Assembly: GCF_000708045.1 (NCBI RefSeq)
Contig: NZ_ANIE01000009.1
Coordinates: forward strand, 310,001 to 374,000
Source: Marinobacter nitratireducens
Lineage (GTDB): Bacteria > Pseudomonadota > Gammaproteobacteria > Pseudomonadales > Oleiphilaceae
DNA: 64,000 bases
Direction: 5' to 3'
Shown here: one piece after another, positions 16,914 to 26,457 of the stretch
How the letters are laid out: every line of letters begins with the position of its first letter
Position numbering within the stretch: position 1 is the first letter of the stretch
Program-made: the position numbers and the translations under genes
Notes under the pieces: model-generated
What the model was told of the DNA's origin: nothing
Database searches by the model: none
The model's input: only the letters and a program-made list of their open reading frames with translations

Positions 16914-18379
16914 ACCAGCGTATTCCCGTCACCGAACTGACCAGCAGCTTCCGGGAGCGCGCCACCTGCGCTCTCGACGACAGCCAGTTGCGAACCAACT
17001 TCCGTACCGCCATGGACTCGCTGATGCAGAAGCGGGCGGATGCGTTCCCGGATGAGGACGAGCGGGAAAGCCTGCGGGAACTGGGCAACCGCATCAAGGC
17101 CAGGGCGTTGTCACAGTTGCCGGATCTGCTGGAACAGCTGGAAGAAAACCTGACCGCCAATGGCGTGAAGGTGCACTGGGCGGAAACCACGGAAGAAGCC
17201 AACGAGATTGTTCACAGCATCATAGAGGCGCGCCAGGGCACGCAAGTGGTCAAAGGCAAGTCCATGGTCAGTGAAGAGATGGAGATGAACGACTACCTGG
17301 CTGACCGGGGCATCGAGTGCCTGGAATCCGACATGGGGGAGTACATCGTCCAGCTGGATCATGAAAAACCGTCCCATATCATCATGCCGGCCATCCACAA
17401 GAATCGTCGGCAGGTTTCAAAGCTGTTCCACGACAAGCTCGGCGTCGATGAGACCGACGATGTGAATGAACTGATCCAGATCGGTCGGCGGACCCTGAGG
17501 CGCAAGTTCATGGAGGCCGATGTTGGCGTCTCCGGGGTCAACTTCGCCATCGCCGAAACCGGCACTCTGTTGCTGGTGGAGAACGAAGGCAATGGCCGGA
17601 TGAGCACCACCGCGCCGCCGGTACACGTTGCGGTGACGGGTATTGAAAAGGTGGTTCAGAATCTCAGGGACGTGGTGCCACTGCTGTCCCTGCTGACCCG
17701 TTCAGCCCTGGGTCAGCCGATCACCACCTACGTGAACATGATCTCCAGCCCCCGCAAGCCGGATGAGCTGGATGGTCCGGAAGAGGTGCACCTGGTTCTG
17801 CTGGACAATGGCCGCAGCGGTGCGTTTGCCGATGCCCAGCTCCGCCAGACCCTGAACTGTATCCGCTGCGGAGCCTGTATCAACCATTGCCCGGTGTATG
17901 TCCGGGTGGGTGGCCACACATACGGGGAAGTCTATCCGGGGCCGATCGGGAAAATCATTACGCCGCACATGGTGGGTTTGCACAAGGTGCCCGACCACCC
18001 CAGTGCGTCCTCCCTGTGCGGCGCCTGTGGGGACGTGTGTCCGGTCAAGATCCCGATTCCGGAAATGCTTCAGCGGTTGCGCCAGGAAAACGTGAAGAAG
18101 CCGTCAGAAGGGTCGAAGGTCAAAGACGGTGGCGCCAAGTATTCGGCAAAAGAAAAGCTGGTCTGGCGGCTCTGGCAGACCCTGAATACCAGTTCACTGT
18201 TCTATCGGTTGTTCCTGTGGGGCGCCACCCGTTTCCGCAAACTGACGCCGGGCAATGTCGGACCCTGGACTGAGAACCATACCGCGCCGGTGCCTGCGAA
18301 ACGGTCTCTGCACGATCTCGCCCGTGACCACCTCTCCGGCCATGGCCGTTCAAACGGACCGACAAAGGGAGGGCAGTAA
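16910..18379 (+). CDS. lutB: L-lactate utilisation protein LutB (LldF), Fe-S subunit
   Basis: 489 residues. The N-terminal two-thirds is the LUD domain shared with LutC (including GISGVNFAIAETGTL-like SGVNFAIAETGTLLLVENEGN). The C-terminal part has two ferredoxin-type cluster motifs, CIRCGACINHCPVY and CGACGDVCPVKIP, for [4Fe-4S] centres. It passes electrons from L-lactate within the LutABC complex. It overlaps lutA by 4 nt and ends 1 nt before the lutC start. Length is normal. Confidence 0.93.
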   Translation: MNQRIPVTELTSSFRERATCALDDSQLRTNFRTAMDSLMQKRADAFPDEDERESLRELGNRIKARALSQLPDLLEQLEENLTANGVKVHWAETTEEANEIVHSIIEARQGTQVVKGKSMVSEEMEMNDYLADRGIECLESDMGEYIVQLDHEKPSHIIMPAIHKNRRQVSKLFHDKLGVDETDDVNELIQIGRRTLRRKFMEADVGVSGVNFAIAETGTLLLVENEGNGRMSTTAPPVHVAVTGIEKVVQNLRDVVPLLSLLTRSALGQPITTYVNMISSPRKPDELDGPEEVHLVLLDNGRSGAFADAQLRQTLNCIRCGACINHCPVYVRVGGHTYGEVYPGPIGKIITPHMVGLHKVPDHPSASSLCGACGDVCPVKIPIPEMLQRLRQENVKKPSEGSKVKDGGAKYSAKEKLVWRLWQTLNTSSLFYRLFLWGATRFRKLTPGNVGPWTENHTAPVPAKRSLHDLARDHLSGHGRSNGPTKGGQ

Positions 18380-18380
18380 C

Positions 18381-19052
18381 GTGAGTGCCCGCAATAATAT
18401 TCTGAACAAGTTGCGCTCGGGGCTGGCCGGCACCACGCCGCGCCCGGACGATTTCAACGAACGCCTGGTCACCGAACCCTGGCAATACCGGCCGGAAGAC
18501 CGTATCAAGCGTCTGCGCACCCTGATGGAAGCTGTGCACACCGAGGTTCATCAGGTCGACAGTCAAAACTGGCCCGAGAAAGTGGCCGAGGTTCTGGCTG
18601 AGCGCAATCTGAGTAACCTGCTGCATGCGCCGGCAACCGGGCATGGCAAACAGTTGGCGGAATACTGGCACAGCAGCGGTCAGTCTGTGGACCTGTTGAG
18701 CTACGATCGCCCCATTGAAGAATGGAAAGAGGAGCTGTTCTGGAACGTGGACGCGAGCATCACCGGTACCCGGGGCGCTATTGCCGCTACCGGCTCGCTG
18801 GTGATGTGGCCGGATCGTCTGGAACCACGGCTGATGAGCCTGTTGCCGCCTCTTCATATTGCCTTGCTCAAGGCCAGTGAGATTGACGATAACCTTTACG
18901 CGGTGATGAAACGCAACAACTGGTCCGCGGGCATGCCGACCAACCTGTTGCTGGTATCCGGGCCATCCAAGACCGCGGATATCGAACAGGTGCTGGCATT
19001 CGGAGCCCATGGCCCGAAGGAGCTGATTGTCCTCATCCTTGAGGACGCGTAA
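18381..19052 (+). CDS. lutC: L-lactate utilisation protein LutC (LldG)
   Basis: 223 residues from a GTG start, chosen because GGAGGG lies eight bases upstream and it follows the lutB stop directly; upstream in-frame codons lie inside lutB. It is a LUD-domain protein with ASITGTRGAIAATGSLVMWP and PTNLLLVSGPSKTADIE, as in the YkgG/LutC family. It is the third subunit of the lactate dehydrogenase complex. Its stop falls in a 12-base palindrome shared with the convergent nitroreductase gene. Confidence 0.92.
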   Translation: MSARNNILNKLRSGLAGTTPRPDDFNERLVTEPWQYRPEDRIKRLRTLMEAVHTEVHQVDSQNWPEKVAEVLAERNLSNLLHAPATGHGKQLAEYWHSSGQSVDLLSYDRPIEEWKEELFWNVDASITGTRGAIAATGSLVMWPDRLEPRLMSLLPPLHIALLKASEIDDNLYAVMKRNNWSAGMPTNLLLVSGPSKTADIEQVLAFGAHGPKELIVLILEDA

Positions 19053-19056
19053 GCGC

Positions 19057-19794
19057 TTACTTCATCTCGAAGCCGCGCTTGGTGAGAAAGTCGCGCATGT
19101 GCGGGCGCAGTTTGGTGGTAAACAGGGGCTTCAACTGCTCGGACCAGTTGGTGTCCTTGTTGCCGCCGGTTCTCTCGCTGTAGTAGCGATTCATGGTGGC
19201 ATCAAAACCAGCCACCTGTTCTTCATCCCGGCTGTCGTCGTAATAATCTTCTTTGAGAATGGTCTCCAGCGGCAGCCGCGGCTTCACCTCCGGGTTTTGG
19301 TCCGGGTAACCGAGACTCATCCCGAAAACCGGGTATACGTGATCCGGCAGTTTGAGAACCTCAGCCACGTCAGCCGGGTTGTTGCGAATGCCGCCCACAT
19401 AACACAGCCCCAGCCCTTCGGATTCTGCCGCGATGGCGACGTTCTGAGCCATCAGTGCAGCGTCGATACTGGCGACCAGCAACTGCTCGGTCATGCCCCG
19501 GACAACCTCGGCTCCAACCCGCTCAGCCGCTTCCGTAGAGCGCTTCATATCGGCGCAGAAGACAAGAAAGTCAGAGGCGGCGGCAACATGGGCCTGACCG
19601 CCGGCCAGTTCCGACAGCTTCTGGCGGTTCTCCGGATTGACCACATGGATAATTGAATAGGCCTGGACATGGTTGGAAGTGGCAGCGCACTGGCCTGCCC
19701 GAATAAGTTCTTCAAACAGGTCGCGAGGAATTTTCTGATCTTTGAATTTCCGGATGGAACGGTGGGATTTCTGGAGTTCGATGATCGGATTCAT
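19057..19794 (-). CDS. NfsA-type nitroreductase family flavoprotein
   Basis: 245 residues from the ATG giving MNPIIELQKSHRSIRKFKDQ. The early HRSIRKF motif binds the FMN phosphate, and GLGLCYVGGIRNNP with VFGMSLGYPDQ is typical of the NfsA/FRP group of NADPH-dependent reductases. It should reduce nitro compounds, quinones or flavins in the cytoplasm as a dimer. It is convergent with lutC, with 4 nt between stops, and has no evident role in lactate use. Confidence 0.87.
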   Translation of the reverse strand: MNPIIELQKSHRSIRKFKDQKIPRDLFEELIRAGQCAATSNHVQAYSIIHVVNPENRQKLSELAGGQAHVAAASDFLVFCADMKRSTEAAERVGAEVVRGMTEQLLVASIDAALMAQNVAIAAESEGLGLCYVGGIRNNPADVAEVLKLPDHVYPVFGMSLGYPDQNPEVKPRLPLETILKEDYYDDSRDEEQVAGFDATMNRYYSERTGGNKDTNWSEQLKPLFTTKLRPHMRDFLTKRGFEMK

Positions 19795-19970
19795 GGCTTC
19801 TCTCTGGCAGTGTCTGGCTAGTGGGACTGGTTGCGTACTATGCCCTGTTCGTTTGCCTTGAACGATAAGGTAGCTTGCGAAGCATGTCACCATAAGCCGA
19901 GCGTGGGGGTTGGCGCAATCATCCATGCGCATTAGTGCGATAGAGATGATGACGGATTCGGGCCCCGGGG

Positions 19971-20918
19971 CTAACCTGTGTGGCGCGCCAGAGTCTGTGA
20001 GGGTAACTCGCCGAACAGCTGCTTGTAGTCTGCGGCAAACTGGCTGAGGTGGTAAAAGCCGTTGAACGCAGCGGCGTCGGAAACGGACGTGGTCGAGTCC
20101 TTGCTCAACAGTCGTTTTACGCGGTTCAGCCGACTGACTCTGAGGAACTGGGACGGGCTCATGCCAAGAATGCTCTCAAAGCTGTACTGCAGGGTACGCC
20201 GGCTGACACAGCCCACTTCACAGAGTTCTGCCATGGTCAGGGGCAGGTCACTGACCCTCTCTATGTGTTCCCGAATACGTTCAACCACCGCTTTCCGGTG
20301 GTGATAGCTGGGTGTGACCGAGTCATTTGGCTGCTCCCGCTTCAGCACTTCCAGCAGCGCGATCATCAAAAGATCGTAGTGGATGTGGCTGTCGATAGAG
20401 CCGGTTTTCGAGTTGATAATCCGGCCCAGCAGATAGCTGATCTGCTGCAGGGTTTTTTGGGGAAGCTGAAGACGCGGCACATCTGAACAGTCCAGGCTTT
20501 TGACCGAAATCCCTTGCTGTTCCGCGGCGCTTGTCAGGTCATGTTTGGCAATGACGATGCCCAGCATATCGAAGCGGTCAGGGGTTACGAGGTCAAACGC
20601 TCGGCTGCCAGGTCGGTATAGGATGTCGTTACCCTCAACCGCCTGTCCGTTGATCCTGCAGCCATCCCGTTTACTGGGAATCCCGAACCAGAAAGCGTCT
20701 TCTCGCACCATGCATTGCTGGTGAAGGGTCTGGCTGCTGTGTTCGTTATAGACCTGCATGTCGCCCAGTCTCAGTTCATCAATCCGGCCATAAAATCGGC
20801 CGGAACCTACCTGATCGTACTTTTGGTTCCAATCCGTCAGGTTCGCCGCCTGTTCGTTGGCATCATCGGTTGCTGTGACGCACTTCTTTGGTGCGGTTTT
20901 TTGTTTTTTGTCGTGCAT
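19971..20918 (-). CDS. AraC-family regulator, EutR-like
   Basis: 315 residues. This ATG is preferred because GGGAGG lies close upstream; a longer open frame continues to about 21212 but overlaps eutB. A sensor region (about residues 30-205) precedes a double helix-turn-helix domain with MAELCEVGCVSRRTLQYSFESILGMSP and DAAAFNGFYHLSQFAADYKQLFGELPS, typical of AraC proteins. It is divergent from eutBC with a 220-nt spacer. It should activate ethanolamine genes, in enteric bacteria in response to ethanolamine plus adenosylcobalamin. The ligand is inferred from position. Confidence 0.82.
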   Translation of the reverse strand: MHDKKQKTAPKKCVTATDDANEQAANLTDWNQKYDQVGSGRFYGRIDELRLGDMQVYNEHSSQTLHQQCMVREDAFWFGIPSKRDGCRINGQAVEGNDILYRPGSRAFDLVTPDRFDMLGIVIAKHDLTSAAEQQGISVKSLDCSDVPRLQLPQKTLQQISYLLGRIINSKTGSIDSHIHYDLLMIALLEVLKREQPNDSVTPSYHHRKAVVERIREHIERVSDLPLTMAELCEVGCVSRRTLQYSFESILGMSPSQFLRVSRLNRVKRLLSKDSTTSVSDAAAFNGFYHLSQFAADYKQLFGELPSQTLARHTG

Positions 20919-21138
20919 GCGGGCCTCCCAGGAGTCGCTGCCTACCAGCATGGTTCCACTTTCTGCGTTCTGCCAACTGAACTTTTCGCCTGATTTCATT
21001 GCACTTCCGAAGTAGAAAAGGTTTGCCGAATTTCGATAACCCGTCATCAGCGGGGTGGCTAGAGTAGAGCTATCAGCAAATTCCATTCCTTGCCGGTGTG
21101 CGCGGTGGTAAGGCGTTGTACGGTGTCGGGAGGTCGAC

Positions 21139-22551
21139 ATGAACCATAAATATTCATACATGCTCGGGCAGCGGACGTGGCAGTTCAGGGATCTGGCGGA
21201 CCTGATGGCCAAGGCGACACCTGGCCGATCCGGGGATCGACTCGCGGGCGTTATTGCCGAGTCGGCAGAGGAGCGTGTTGTTGCCCAGATGAGACTTTCG
21301 GAGTTGCCACTGAAGACATTTCTGTCCGAGGCCCTGATCCCTTATGAGCAGGACGAAGTGACGCGGCTGATCCTGGATGATCATGACGCCGTGGCCTTTC
21401 AGGCAATCGCTCATCTTACCGTTGGGGATTTCAGAAACTGGTTGCTGAGTGATCATGCGACACCGGACGCGCTGGAGCGATTGCGTTCCGGACTGACCCC
21501 GGAAATGGTGGCAGCGGTCAGCAAGTTGATGCGCAATCAGGACCTGATTCTGGTGGCGCGCAAATGCCACGTACACACCGCGTTCCGAAACACCATTGGA
21601 TTGCCGGGTCACCTTTCTACTCGGCTGCAGCCAAATCATCCCACAGACGATGTGGCGGGTATTGCGGCAAGCATCCTCGATGGCCTGTTATATGGCAGCG
21701 GGGACGCGGTTATCGGTATCAATCCGGCGACGGACAACGTGTCTCAGGCTGTGAAGCTCATGCATTTAATGGATGAGGTGATCCGCAAATACGACATTCC
21801 AACCCAGTCCTGTGTCCTTACTCACGTGACCAACACGCTGGAAGCGATTGAGCAGGGCGCCCCGGTGGACCTGGTGTTCCAGTCCATCGGTGGCACCGAA
21901 GCGACCAACAGCAGTTTTGGTTTCAACCTTGCGAATCTTCAGGAGGCACGGGATGCCGCCCTTTCCCTGAACCGGGGCACTGTTGGGCAGAACGTCATGT
22001 ATTTCGAGACTGGACAGGGCAGTTCGCTATCGGCTGATGCGCACCACGGTCTTGATCAGCAGACATGTGAGGCTCGGGCTTATGCCGTCGCACGCAAGTT
22101 CGAGCCTTTGCTGGTTAATACGGTGGTCGGTTTTATTGGTCCGGAATACCTGTTTGATGGCAAAGAAATCATCCGGGCGGGTCTGGAGGACCACTTCTGC
22201 GCCAAGCTTCTCGGTGTGCCCATGGGGTGCGACATCTGCTACACCAACCACGCCGAAGCCGACCAGAACGACATGGATAACCTGCTGACCCTGCTGGGAG
22301 TGGCGGGTTGCACCTTCATCATGGGTATTCCCGGTTCTGACGACATCATGCTCAATTACCAGACCACATCCTTCCACGACGCGCTCTATGCCCGGCGGGT
22401 CCTTGGACTCAAGCCGGCACCGGAATTCGAGGCCTGGCTCGAGCGGATGAACATTTTTGAGAACGTGAAAACGCACTCCCCCAACGACGCGCTGCCCCAT
22501 GCGTTCCGGGGCAGTCTGAAAGGTATTGCTCAGGAGGTCCGTGATGAGTGA
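21139..22551 (+). CDS. eutB: Ethanolamine ammonia-lyase large subunit
   Basis: 470 residues. The TIM-barrel large subunit is recognised from AGIAASILDGLLYGSGDAVIGINPATDN, IFQSIGGTEATNSSFGFN-like VFQSIGGTEATNSSFGFN, YFETGQGSSLSADAHHG and CDICYTNHAEADQNDMDNL. It binds ethanolamine and, with EutC, adenosylcobalamin to give acetaldehyde and ammonia. Start has GGGAGG five bases upstream. It overlaps eutC by 8 nt. No eut microcompartment shell or EutA-like reactivase gene is in view. Confidence 0.95.
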   Translation: MNHKYSYMLGQRTWQFRDLADLMAKATPGRSGDRLAGVIAESAEERVVAQMRLSELPLKTFLSEALIPYEQDEVTRLILDDHDAVAFQAIAHLTVGDFRNWLLSDHATPDALERLRSGLTPEMVAAVSKLMRNQDLILVARKCHVHTAFRNTIGLPGHLSTRLQPNHPTDDVAGIAASILDGLLYGSGDAVIGINPATDNVSQAVKLMHLMDEVIRKYDIPTQSCVLTHVTNTLEAIEQGAPVDLVFQSIGGTEATNSSFGFNLANLQEARDAALSLNRGTVGQNVMYFETGQGSSLSADAHHGLDQQTCEARAYAVARKFEPLLVNTVVGFIGPEYLFDGKEIIRAGLEDHFCAKLLGVPMGCDICYTNHAEADQNDMDNLLTLLGVAGCTFIMGIPGSDDIMLNYQTTSFHDALYARRVLGLKPAPEFEAWLERMNIFENVKTHSPNDALPHAFRGSLKGIAQEVRDE

Positions 22552-23374
22552 CCAGAACCGCCCCATCGTTACCGATAATGTCTGGAGCGCGCTTCGCCGC
22601 TATACCGATGCGCGGATTGGTCTGGGGCGCGCCGGAATCAGCCTCCCGACGGCCGAACTCCTGAAGTTTCAGCTCGCCCATGCCCGGGCTCGGGATGCTG
22701 TCCATTTGCCTCTGGATGTAAACCGTCTGTCCGCCGAGCTGCGCCAGTTGAGCGTGGCAGATAAGCCGTTGGCGCCTGAGGTTCTCCACAGCCAGGCTGA
22801 TGACCGGTTTACCTACCTCCAGCGGCCGGATCTCGGGCGGCGTCTGGCAGACGATTCGCGCAACAGGCTGCAGGCCCTGTCACTGGCTGATGATGCTGTC
22901 CCTGATCTGGCCATTGTGATCGTTGACGGACTCTCATCCTCTGCCGTTCAGAGCAATGTGGTGCCCTTTCTTGAGCAGTTCCTGACGGATCTGGAGGCGG
23001 AGCCGAGACCCTGGCAGCTGGCTCCGGTGACCGTGGTTCAACAAGGCCGCGTAGCGATCGGTGACGAGATCGGGGACCTGCTGAAGGCGCGCATGGTGAT
23101 TCTGCTGGTTGGTGAGCGGCCGGGGCTGAGTTCGCCAGACAGTCTGGGGATATATCTGACCTTCGGCCCGGTAAGCGGGCTTACGGATGCCCGCAGGAAC
23201 TGTATTTCGAACGTTCGCCCGGCCGGTCTGGCGTTTGGCCATGCCAGCCAGCGTCTGCTTTACCTGATCCGGGAGGCAGATCGTCTGAAATTATCCGGCG
23301 TCGGTCTGAAAGATCGGACCGAAGAAGTGGTAATCGACAATAACAGCAAACACAGCAATTTTCTGACTAACTGA
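22544..23374 (+). CDS. eutC: Ethanolamine ammonia-lyase small subunit
   Basis: 276 residues from the ATG with AGGAGG upstream, inside the end of eutB. Family features are RYTDARIGLGRAGISLPT, LAIVIVDGLSSSAVQSN, VQQGRVAIGDEIGDLL and LLVGERPGLSSPDSLGIYLTF. It completes the adenosylcobalamin-binding site of the lyase. Translational coupling with eutB is likely from the overlap. Confidence 0.95.
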   Translation: MSDQNRPIVTDNVWSALRRYTDARIGLGRAGISLPTAELLKFQLAHARARDAVHLPLDVNRLSAELRQLSVADKPLAPEVLHSQADDRFTYLQRPDLGRRLADDSRNRLQALSLADDAVPDLAIVIVDGLSSSAVQSNVVPFLEQFLTDLEAEPRPWQLAPVTVVQQGRVAIGDEIGDLLKARMVILLVGERPGLSSPDSLGIYLTFGPVSGLTDARRNCISNVRPAGLAFGHASQRLLYLIREADRLKLSGVGLKDRTEEVVIDNNSKHSNFLTN

Positions 23375-23400
23375 AAACACGAATCTGGATACAATGCACC

Positions 23401-24840
23401 ATGGCAAAACAACTTGATGATGACTACCTGGCCAAGCGCCAGTTGAAGAAGGGAAGCGCCGGCTGGATTCTGCTGGCGGGTCTTGGCGTGTCCTATGTGA
23501 TTTCGGGGGATTTCGCTGGCTGGAACTTTGGTATTGGTGAAGCGGGCTGGGGTGGCTTTGCCGTGGCCATAGGGCTGATGGCGGTTATGTATTTTGCCCT
23601 TGTGCTCTCCCTCGCCGAGATGTCTGCTGCGATTCCTGCTGCCGGTGGTGGTTACAGTTTTGCCCGCCACGCCATGGGAGCGACCGGTGGCTACCTGACC
23701 GGGTTGGCGGTATTGATCGAATACGCCCTGGCACCTGCCGCCATCGTAATTTTTATCGGGGCAGCGGTTGAAGAGCTGTTGGGCGTCAATGGCCCCTGGG
23801 TTTATGCATTGTTCTACGCGGTTTTCGTCGGTATTCACCTGGCAGGCGTTGGTGAAGCGCTCAAAGTGATGATGGTGATCAGCGGTCTGGCGGTGTTTGC
23901 TATTCTCGCAACCGCCGCGGTTCTGGTGGGCGATTTTGATGCTACCAACCTGTTCAATATCGCCGCGAGCGATGCCGCAGGCGCAAGCGAGTTCCTGCCT
24001 TTTGGATGGTACGGTGTCTGGGCCGCACTGCCGTTCGCCATGTGGCTGTTCCTGGCCGTGGAAGGCGTTCCTCTGGCGGCGGAGGAAGCAAAGGATCCGA
24101 AGCGCGATATGCCTAAAGGTATCATCGGTGCCATGCTGTTCCTCCTGTTTACTGCTCTGCTCGTGGTTGTTCTTCTGGCGGGCGCAGCCGGCGCGGAAAC
24201 CATTGGTGCCAGCGGTGTGCCTCTTGTCGATGCCCTGAAAGTAACCGGCAATCCGACTCTGGCAACGGTCATTAACGTACTGGGCCTGGCGGGCTTGATC
24301 GCTTCCTTCTTTTCAATTATTTATGGCTACAGCCGTCTGGTATTCGCGCTGTCCCGGGCGGGATATCTGCCCAAGGCATTGTCTCTGACCAGCAAGCGCA
24401 AGGCGCCGATGTGGGCGCTGATTGTGCCGGGCGTATTCGGTTTCCTGGTCTCGCTGTCCGGCGAAGGTGACCTGATACTGGGTATGGCGGTTGTCGGCGC
24501 AACTATCTCCTATGCCCTGATGGCCGTGAGCCACATTCTGCTGCGGCTGCGGCAGCCGACTCTGCACCGCCCGTACCGTACTCCGGGAGGTATCATGACG
24601 TCAGGTATCGCACTGGTGTTGTCTCTCATCGCGCTGACTGGTGTATATGCCTTCGACCCCCGTGCCTTTAACTACACTATTGTGCTGTTTGCGGTGGGAG
24701 CGGCTTACTACTTCATCTATGGGCGGCACCAGTTGGTGGCCAAGTCGGCGGAAGAGGAGTTGGCTCTGGTCCTGGATGCGGAATCATCGTTGGATGAACA
24801 CGAGGCGCCGGAATTTCGGCCCGAGCCAGTGAAAGCCTGA
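23401..24840 (+). CDS. eat: Ethanolamine permease (APC superfamily)
   Basis: 479 residues with 12 membrane segments and an APC-type first helix GLGVSYVISGDFAGWNFG. The conserved WLFLAVEGVPLAAEEAKDPKRDMPKG resembles the ethanolamine permease family. It lies 26 nt after eutC and should import ethanolamine for the lyase. Amino-acid permeases of the same superfamily are possible alternatives, but the context is strong. Confidence 0.87.
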   Translation: MAKQLDDDYLAKRQLKKGSAGWILLAGLGVSYVISGDFAGWNFGIGEAGWGGFAVAIGLMAVMYFALVLSLAEMSAAIPAAGGGYSFARHAMGATGGYLTGLAVLIEYALAPAAIVIFIGAAVEELLGVNGPWVYALFYAVFVGIHLAGVGEALKVMMVISGLAVFAILATAAVLVGDFDATNLFNIAASDAAGASEFLPFGWYGVWAALPFAMWLFLAVEGVPLAAEEAKDPKRDMPKGIIGAMLFLLFTALLVVVLLAGAAGAETIGASGVPLVDALKVTGNPTLATVINVLGLAGLIASFFSIIYGYSRLVFALSRAGYLPKALSLTSKRKAPMWALIVPGVFGFLVSLSGEGDLILGMAVVGATISYALMAVSHILLRLRQPTLHRPYRTPGGIMTSGIALVLSLIALTGVYAFDPRAFNYTIVLFAVGAAYYFIYGRHQLVAKSAEEELALVLDAESSLDEHEAPEFRPEPVKA

Positions 24841-24865
24841 CTTTACAAAATCGGAGACCAGGTAG

Positions 24866-26053
24866 TTGAGTTCAGATGTCCGATCACCGGAGGACGATGC
24901 CCGGCGAAGCTTCATTGCGGTCTGTGTTTCCCTGACATTCTGCTTTGTCGTCTATTCCATGCTGCTTGTTGTGGTGCCTGTCTACGGACTGGAGCTGGGC
25001 GCGTCCCCGTTGATGTTGGGGGTTGTTCTGAGTTCCCAGTACCTGCTGCCCTTGATCATGGCGATACCACTGGGTGGCTTGGTCGCGCGTTTTGGTGGCC
25101 GGGTGAACCTGATTGCTGGTGGTGTGATCATGGGTGGCGGGTTGTTAACCATGCAGGCTGTACCGGGTTATGCCGGGTTGATTCTCGGGCAGTTGCTGGT
25201 TGGGCTGGCGCATTTGCAGATGGTGCTGTCGGCGCAGACTGTGATTTCGTCGCTGGCCTCGGGGACCAGACTTGAGGGCTATTTCGGCTGGTATTCCACG
25301 TGGCTATCCGGCGGTCAGGTCATTGGCCCGCTGCTGGCTGGCTTCTGGATCGAGTCTTCGGGAGGCTTTGGCGCTCTGTTCCTGATGATGGCGGTCGTCG
25401 CCTTGCTCGGGGGAATTGCGGGATTGTGGTTGGCGGGTGATGCCGTTCAAGGCATCAAGGTCGGCCGGGCCGAATCGGGGTTCCGGGCACAGGCCAGGCT
25501 AATGCGCGAGAATACCGGCGTGCAGGTGTCCGTGGCGATTACCGTTGCGGGCATGTTTGCCCTGGGTGTCTACGGCAGCTATTTGCCCGTCTACCTCCAC
25601 AGCCTCGAGGTGAGTGCGGCGTTGATCGGGATCATGGTCAGCCTGCGGGCGGGTGTGTCCATGGTAATCCGGCCGTTCATCCCCAAGATCATACAGGCCG
25701 CTGGTGGTCGGGCGAGGGCAACCAGTCTGGCGCTGGCCACCCTGGCGATAGGTCTCGGCGGGCTTGGCTTTGCGACAGGTGTTGCGGCCGTTGTGCTGCT
25801 GTCGATACTGGTGGGGCTGGGCGGCGGCCTGAGCCAGCCGCTATCCATGGTGGTGCTGGCAGAAAGCGTGGGCCGTGAGCAACGCTCCGGGGCCCTGGGC
25901 ATGAGGCTGATGGCCAACCGTGCCATTCACTTTCTCGCGCCCCTGTGGTTCGGGGCCATTCTTGAGCTTAGCGGATTCGGCGCTTCGTTTGCCCTGTCGG
26001 GCGTTCTCGTTGCCGGTATTGCTTTACTGCTTGTTCGCCTGAATCGACCCTGA
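24866..26053 (+). CDS. MFS transporter, substrate unknown
   Basis: 395 residues starting at TTG, with GGAG about 10 bases upstream. Twelve membrane segments are evident, and LVARFGGRVNL fits the MFS cytoplasmic loop 2-3. It lies 25 nt after the ethanolamine permease and may share its transcript. GGGLSQPLSMVVLAESVG... resembles drug- or sugar-efflux MFS members. Its cargo is not predictable from sequence. Confidence 0.8.
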   Translation: MSSDVRSPEDDARRSFIAVCVSLTFCFVVYSMLLVVVPVYGLELGASPLMLGVVLSSQYLLPLIMAIPLGGLVARFGGRVNLIAGGVIMGGGLLTMQAVPGYAGLILGQLLVGLAHLQMVLSAQTVISSLASGTRLEGYFGWYSTWLSGGQVIGPLLAGFWIESSGGFGALFLMMAVVALLGGIAGLWLAGDAVQGIKVGRAESGFRAQARLMRENTGVQVSVAITVAGMFALGVYGSYLPVYLHSLEVSAALIGIMVSLRAGVSMVIRPFIPKIIQAAGGRARATSLALATLAIGLGGLGFATGVAAVVLLSILVGLGGGLSQPLSMVVLAESVGREQRSGALGMRLMANRAIHFLAPLWFGAILELSGFGASFALSGVLVAGIALLLVRLNRP

Positions 26054-26065
26054 AGAAGACGTGCG

Positions 26066-26383
26066 TTAGAAGCGAACGCCTTCAATCTGACTGCGACGGC
26101 GGTAGTGGGTAAGCACCACGTTCACGGCTGCCAGGGCCAGGAAAAGGGCTATGCCTTTGCCAACCAGTGCATGCACGTCGGGGTTGGGTGCCGCGCTGGC
26201 GGTCACCAGGATCAGGCCAAGAATATTGCGTGCCAGGCGGATCGTCAGCATGGCCCCGAGATAGCCCGCCTCCATCATGGTTTCTGCGTTGCGCAGGCAC
26301 CGGTTGAAGGCGGGCATCAGGTGCACCGTGTGCAGCATCAGGGTAATAAAAATAAGGACTTGAAGAACAATCAGTAACGTCAT
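26066..26383 (-). CDS. Small hypothetical membrane protein
   Basis: 105 residues with three or four hydrophobic segments (about 3-25, 41-62, 72-90) and a basic tail THYRRRSQ. I do not recognise the family. It is convergent with the MFS gene (12 nt between stops) and upstream of nothing on its own strand. It is kept because its membrane topology is regular and it fits the gap well. Confidence 0.6.
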   Translation of the reverse strand: MTLLIVLQVLIFITLMLHTVHLMPAFNRCLRNAETMMEAGYLGAMLTIRLARNILGLILVTASAAPNPDVHALVGKGIALFLALAAVNVVLTHYRRRSQIEGVRF

Positions 26384-26457
26384 AACGGCTGAATATGAGT
26401 ATTGAGCTGGTTAAAAATTGTTCGCGATTATCCCCGATTGGCCAGAAATTGCAAATC

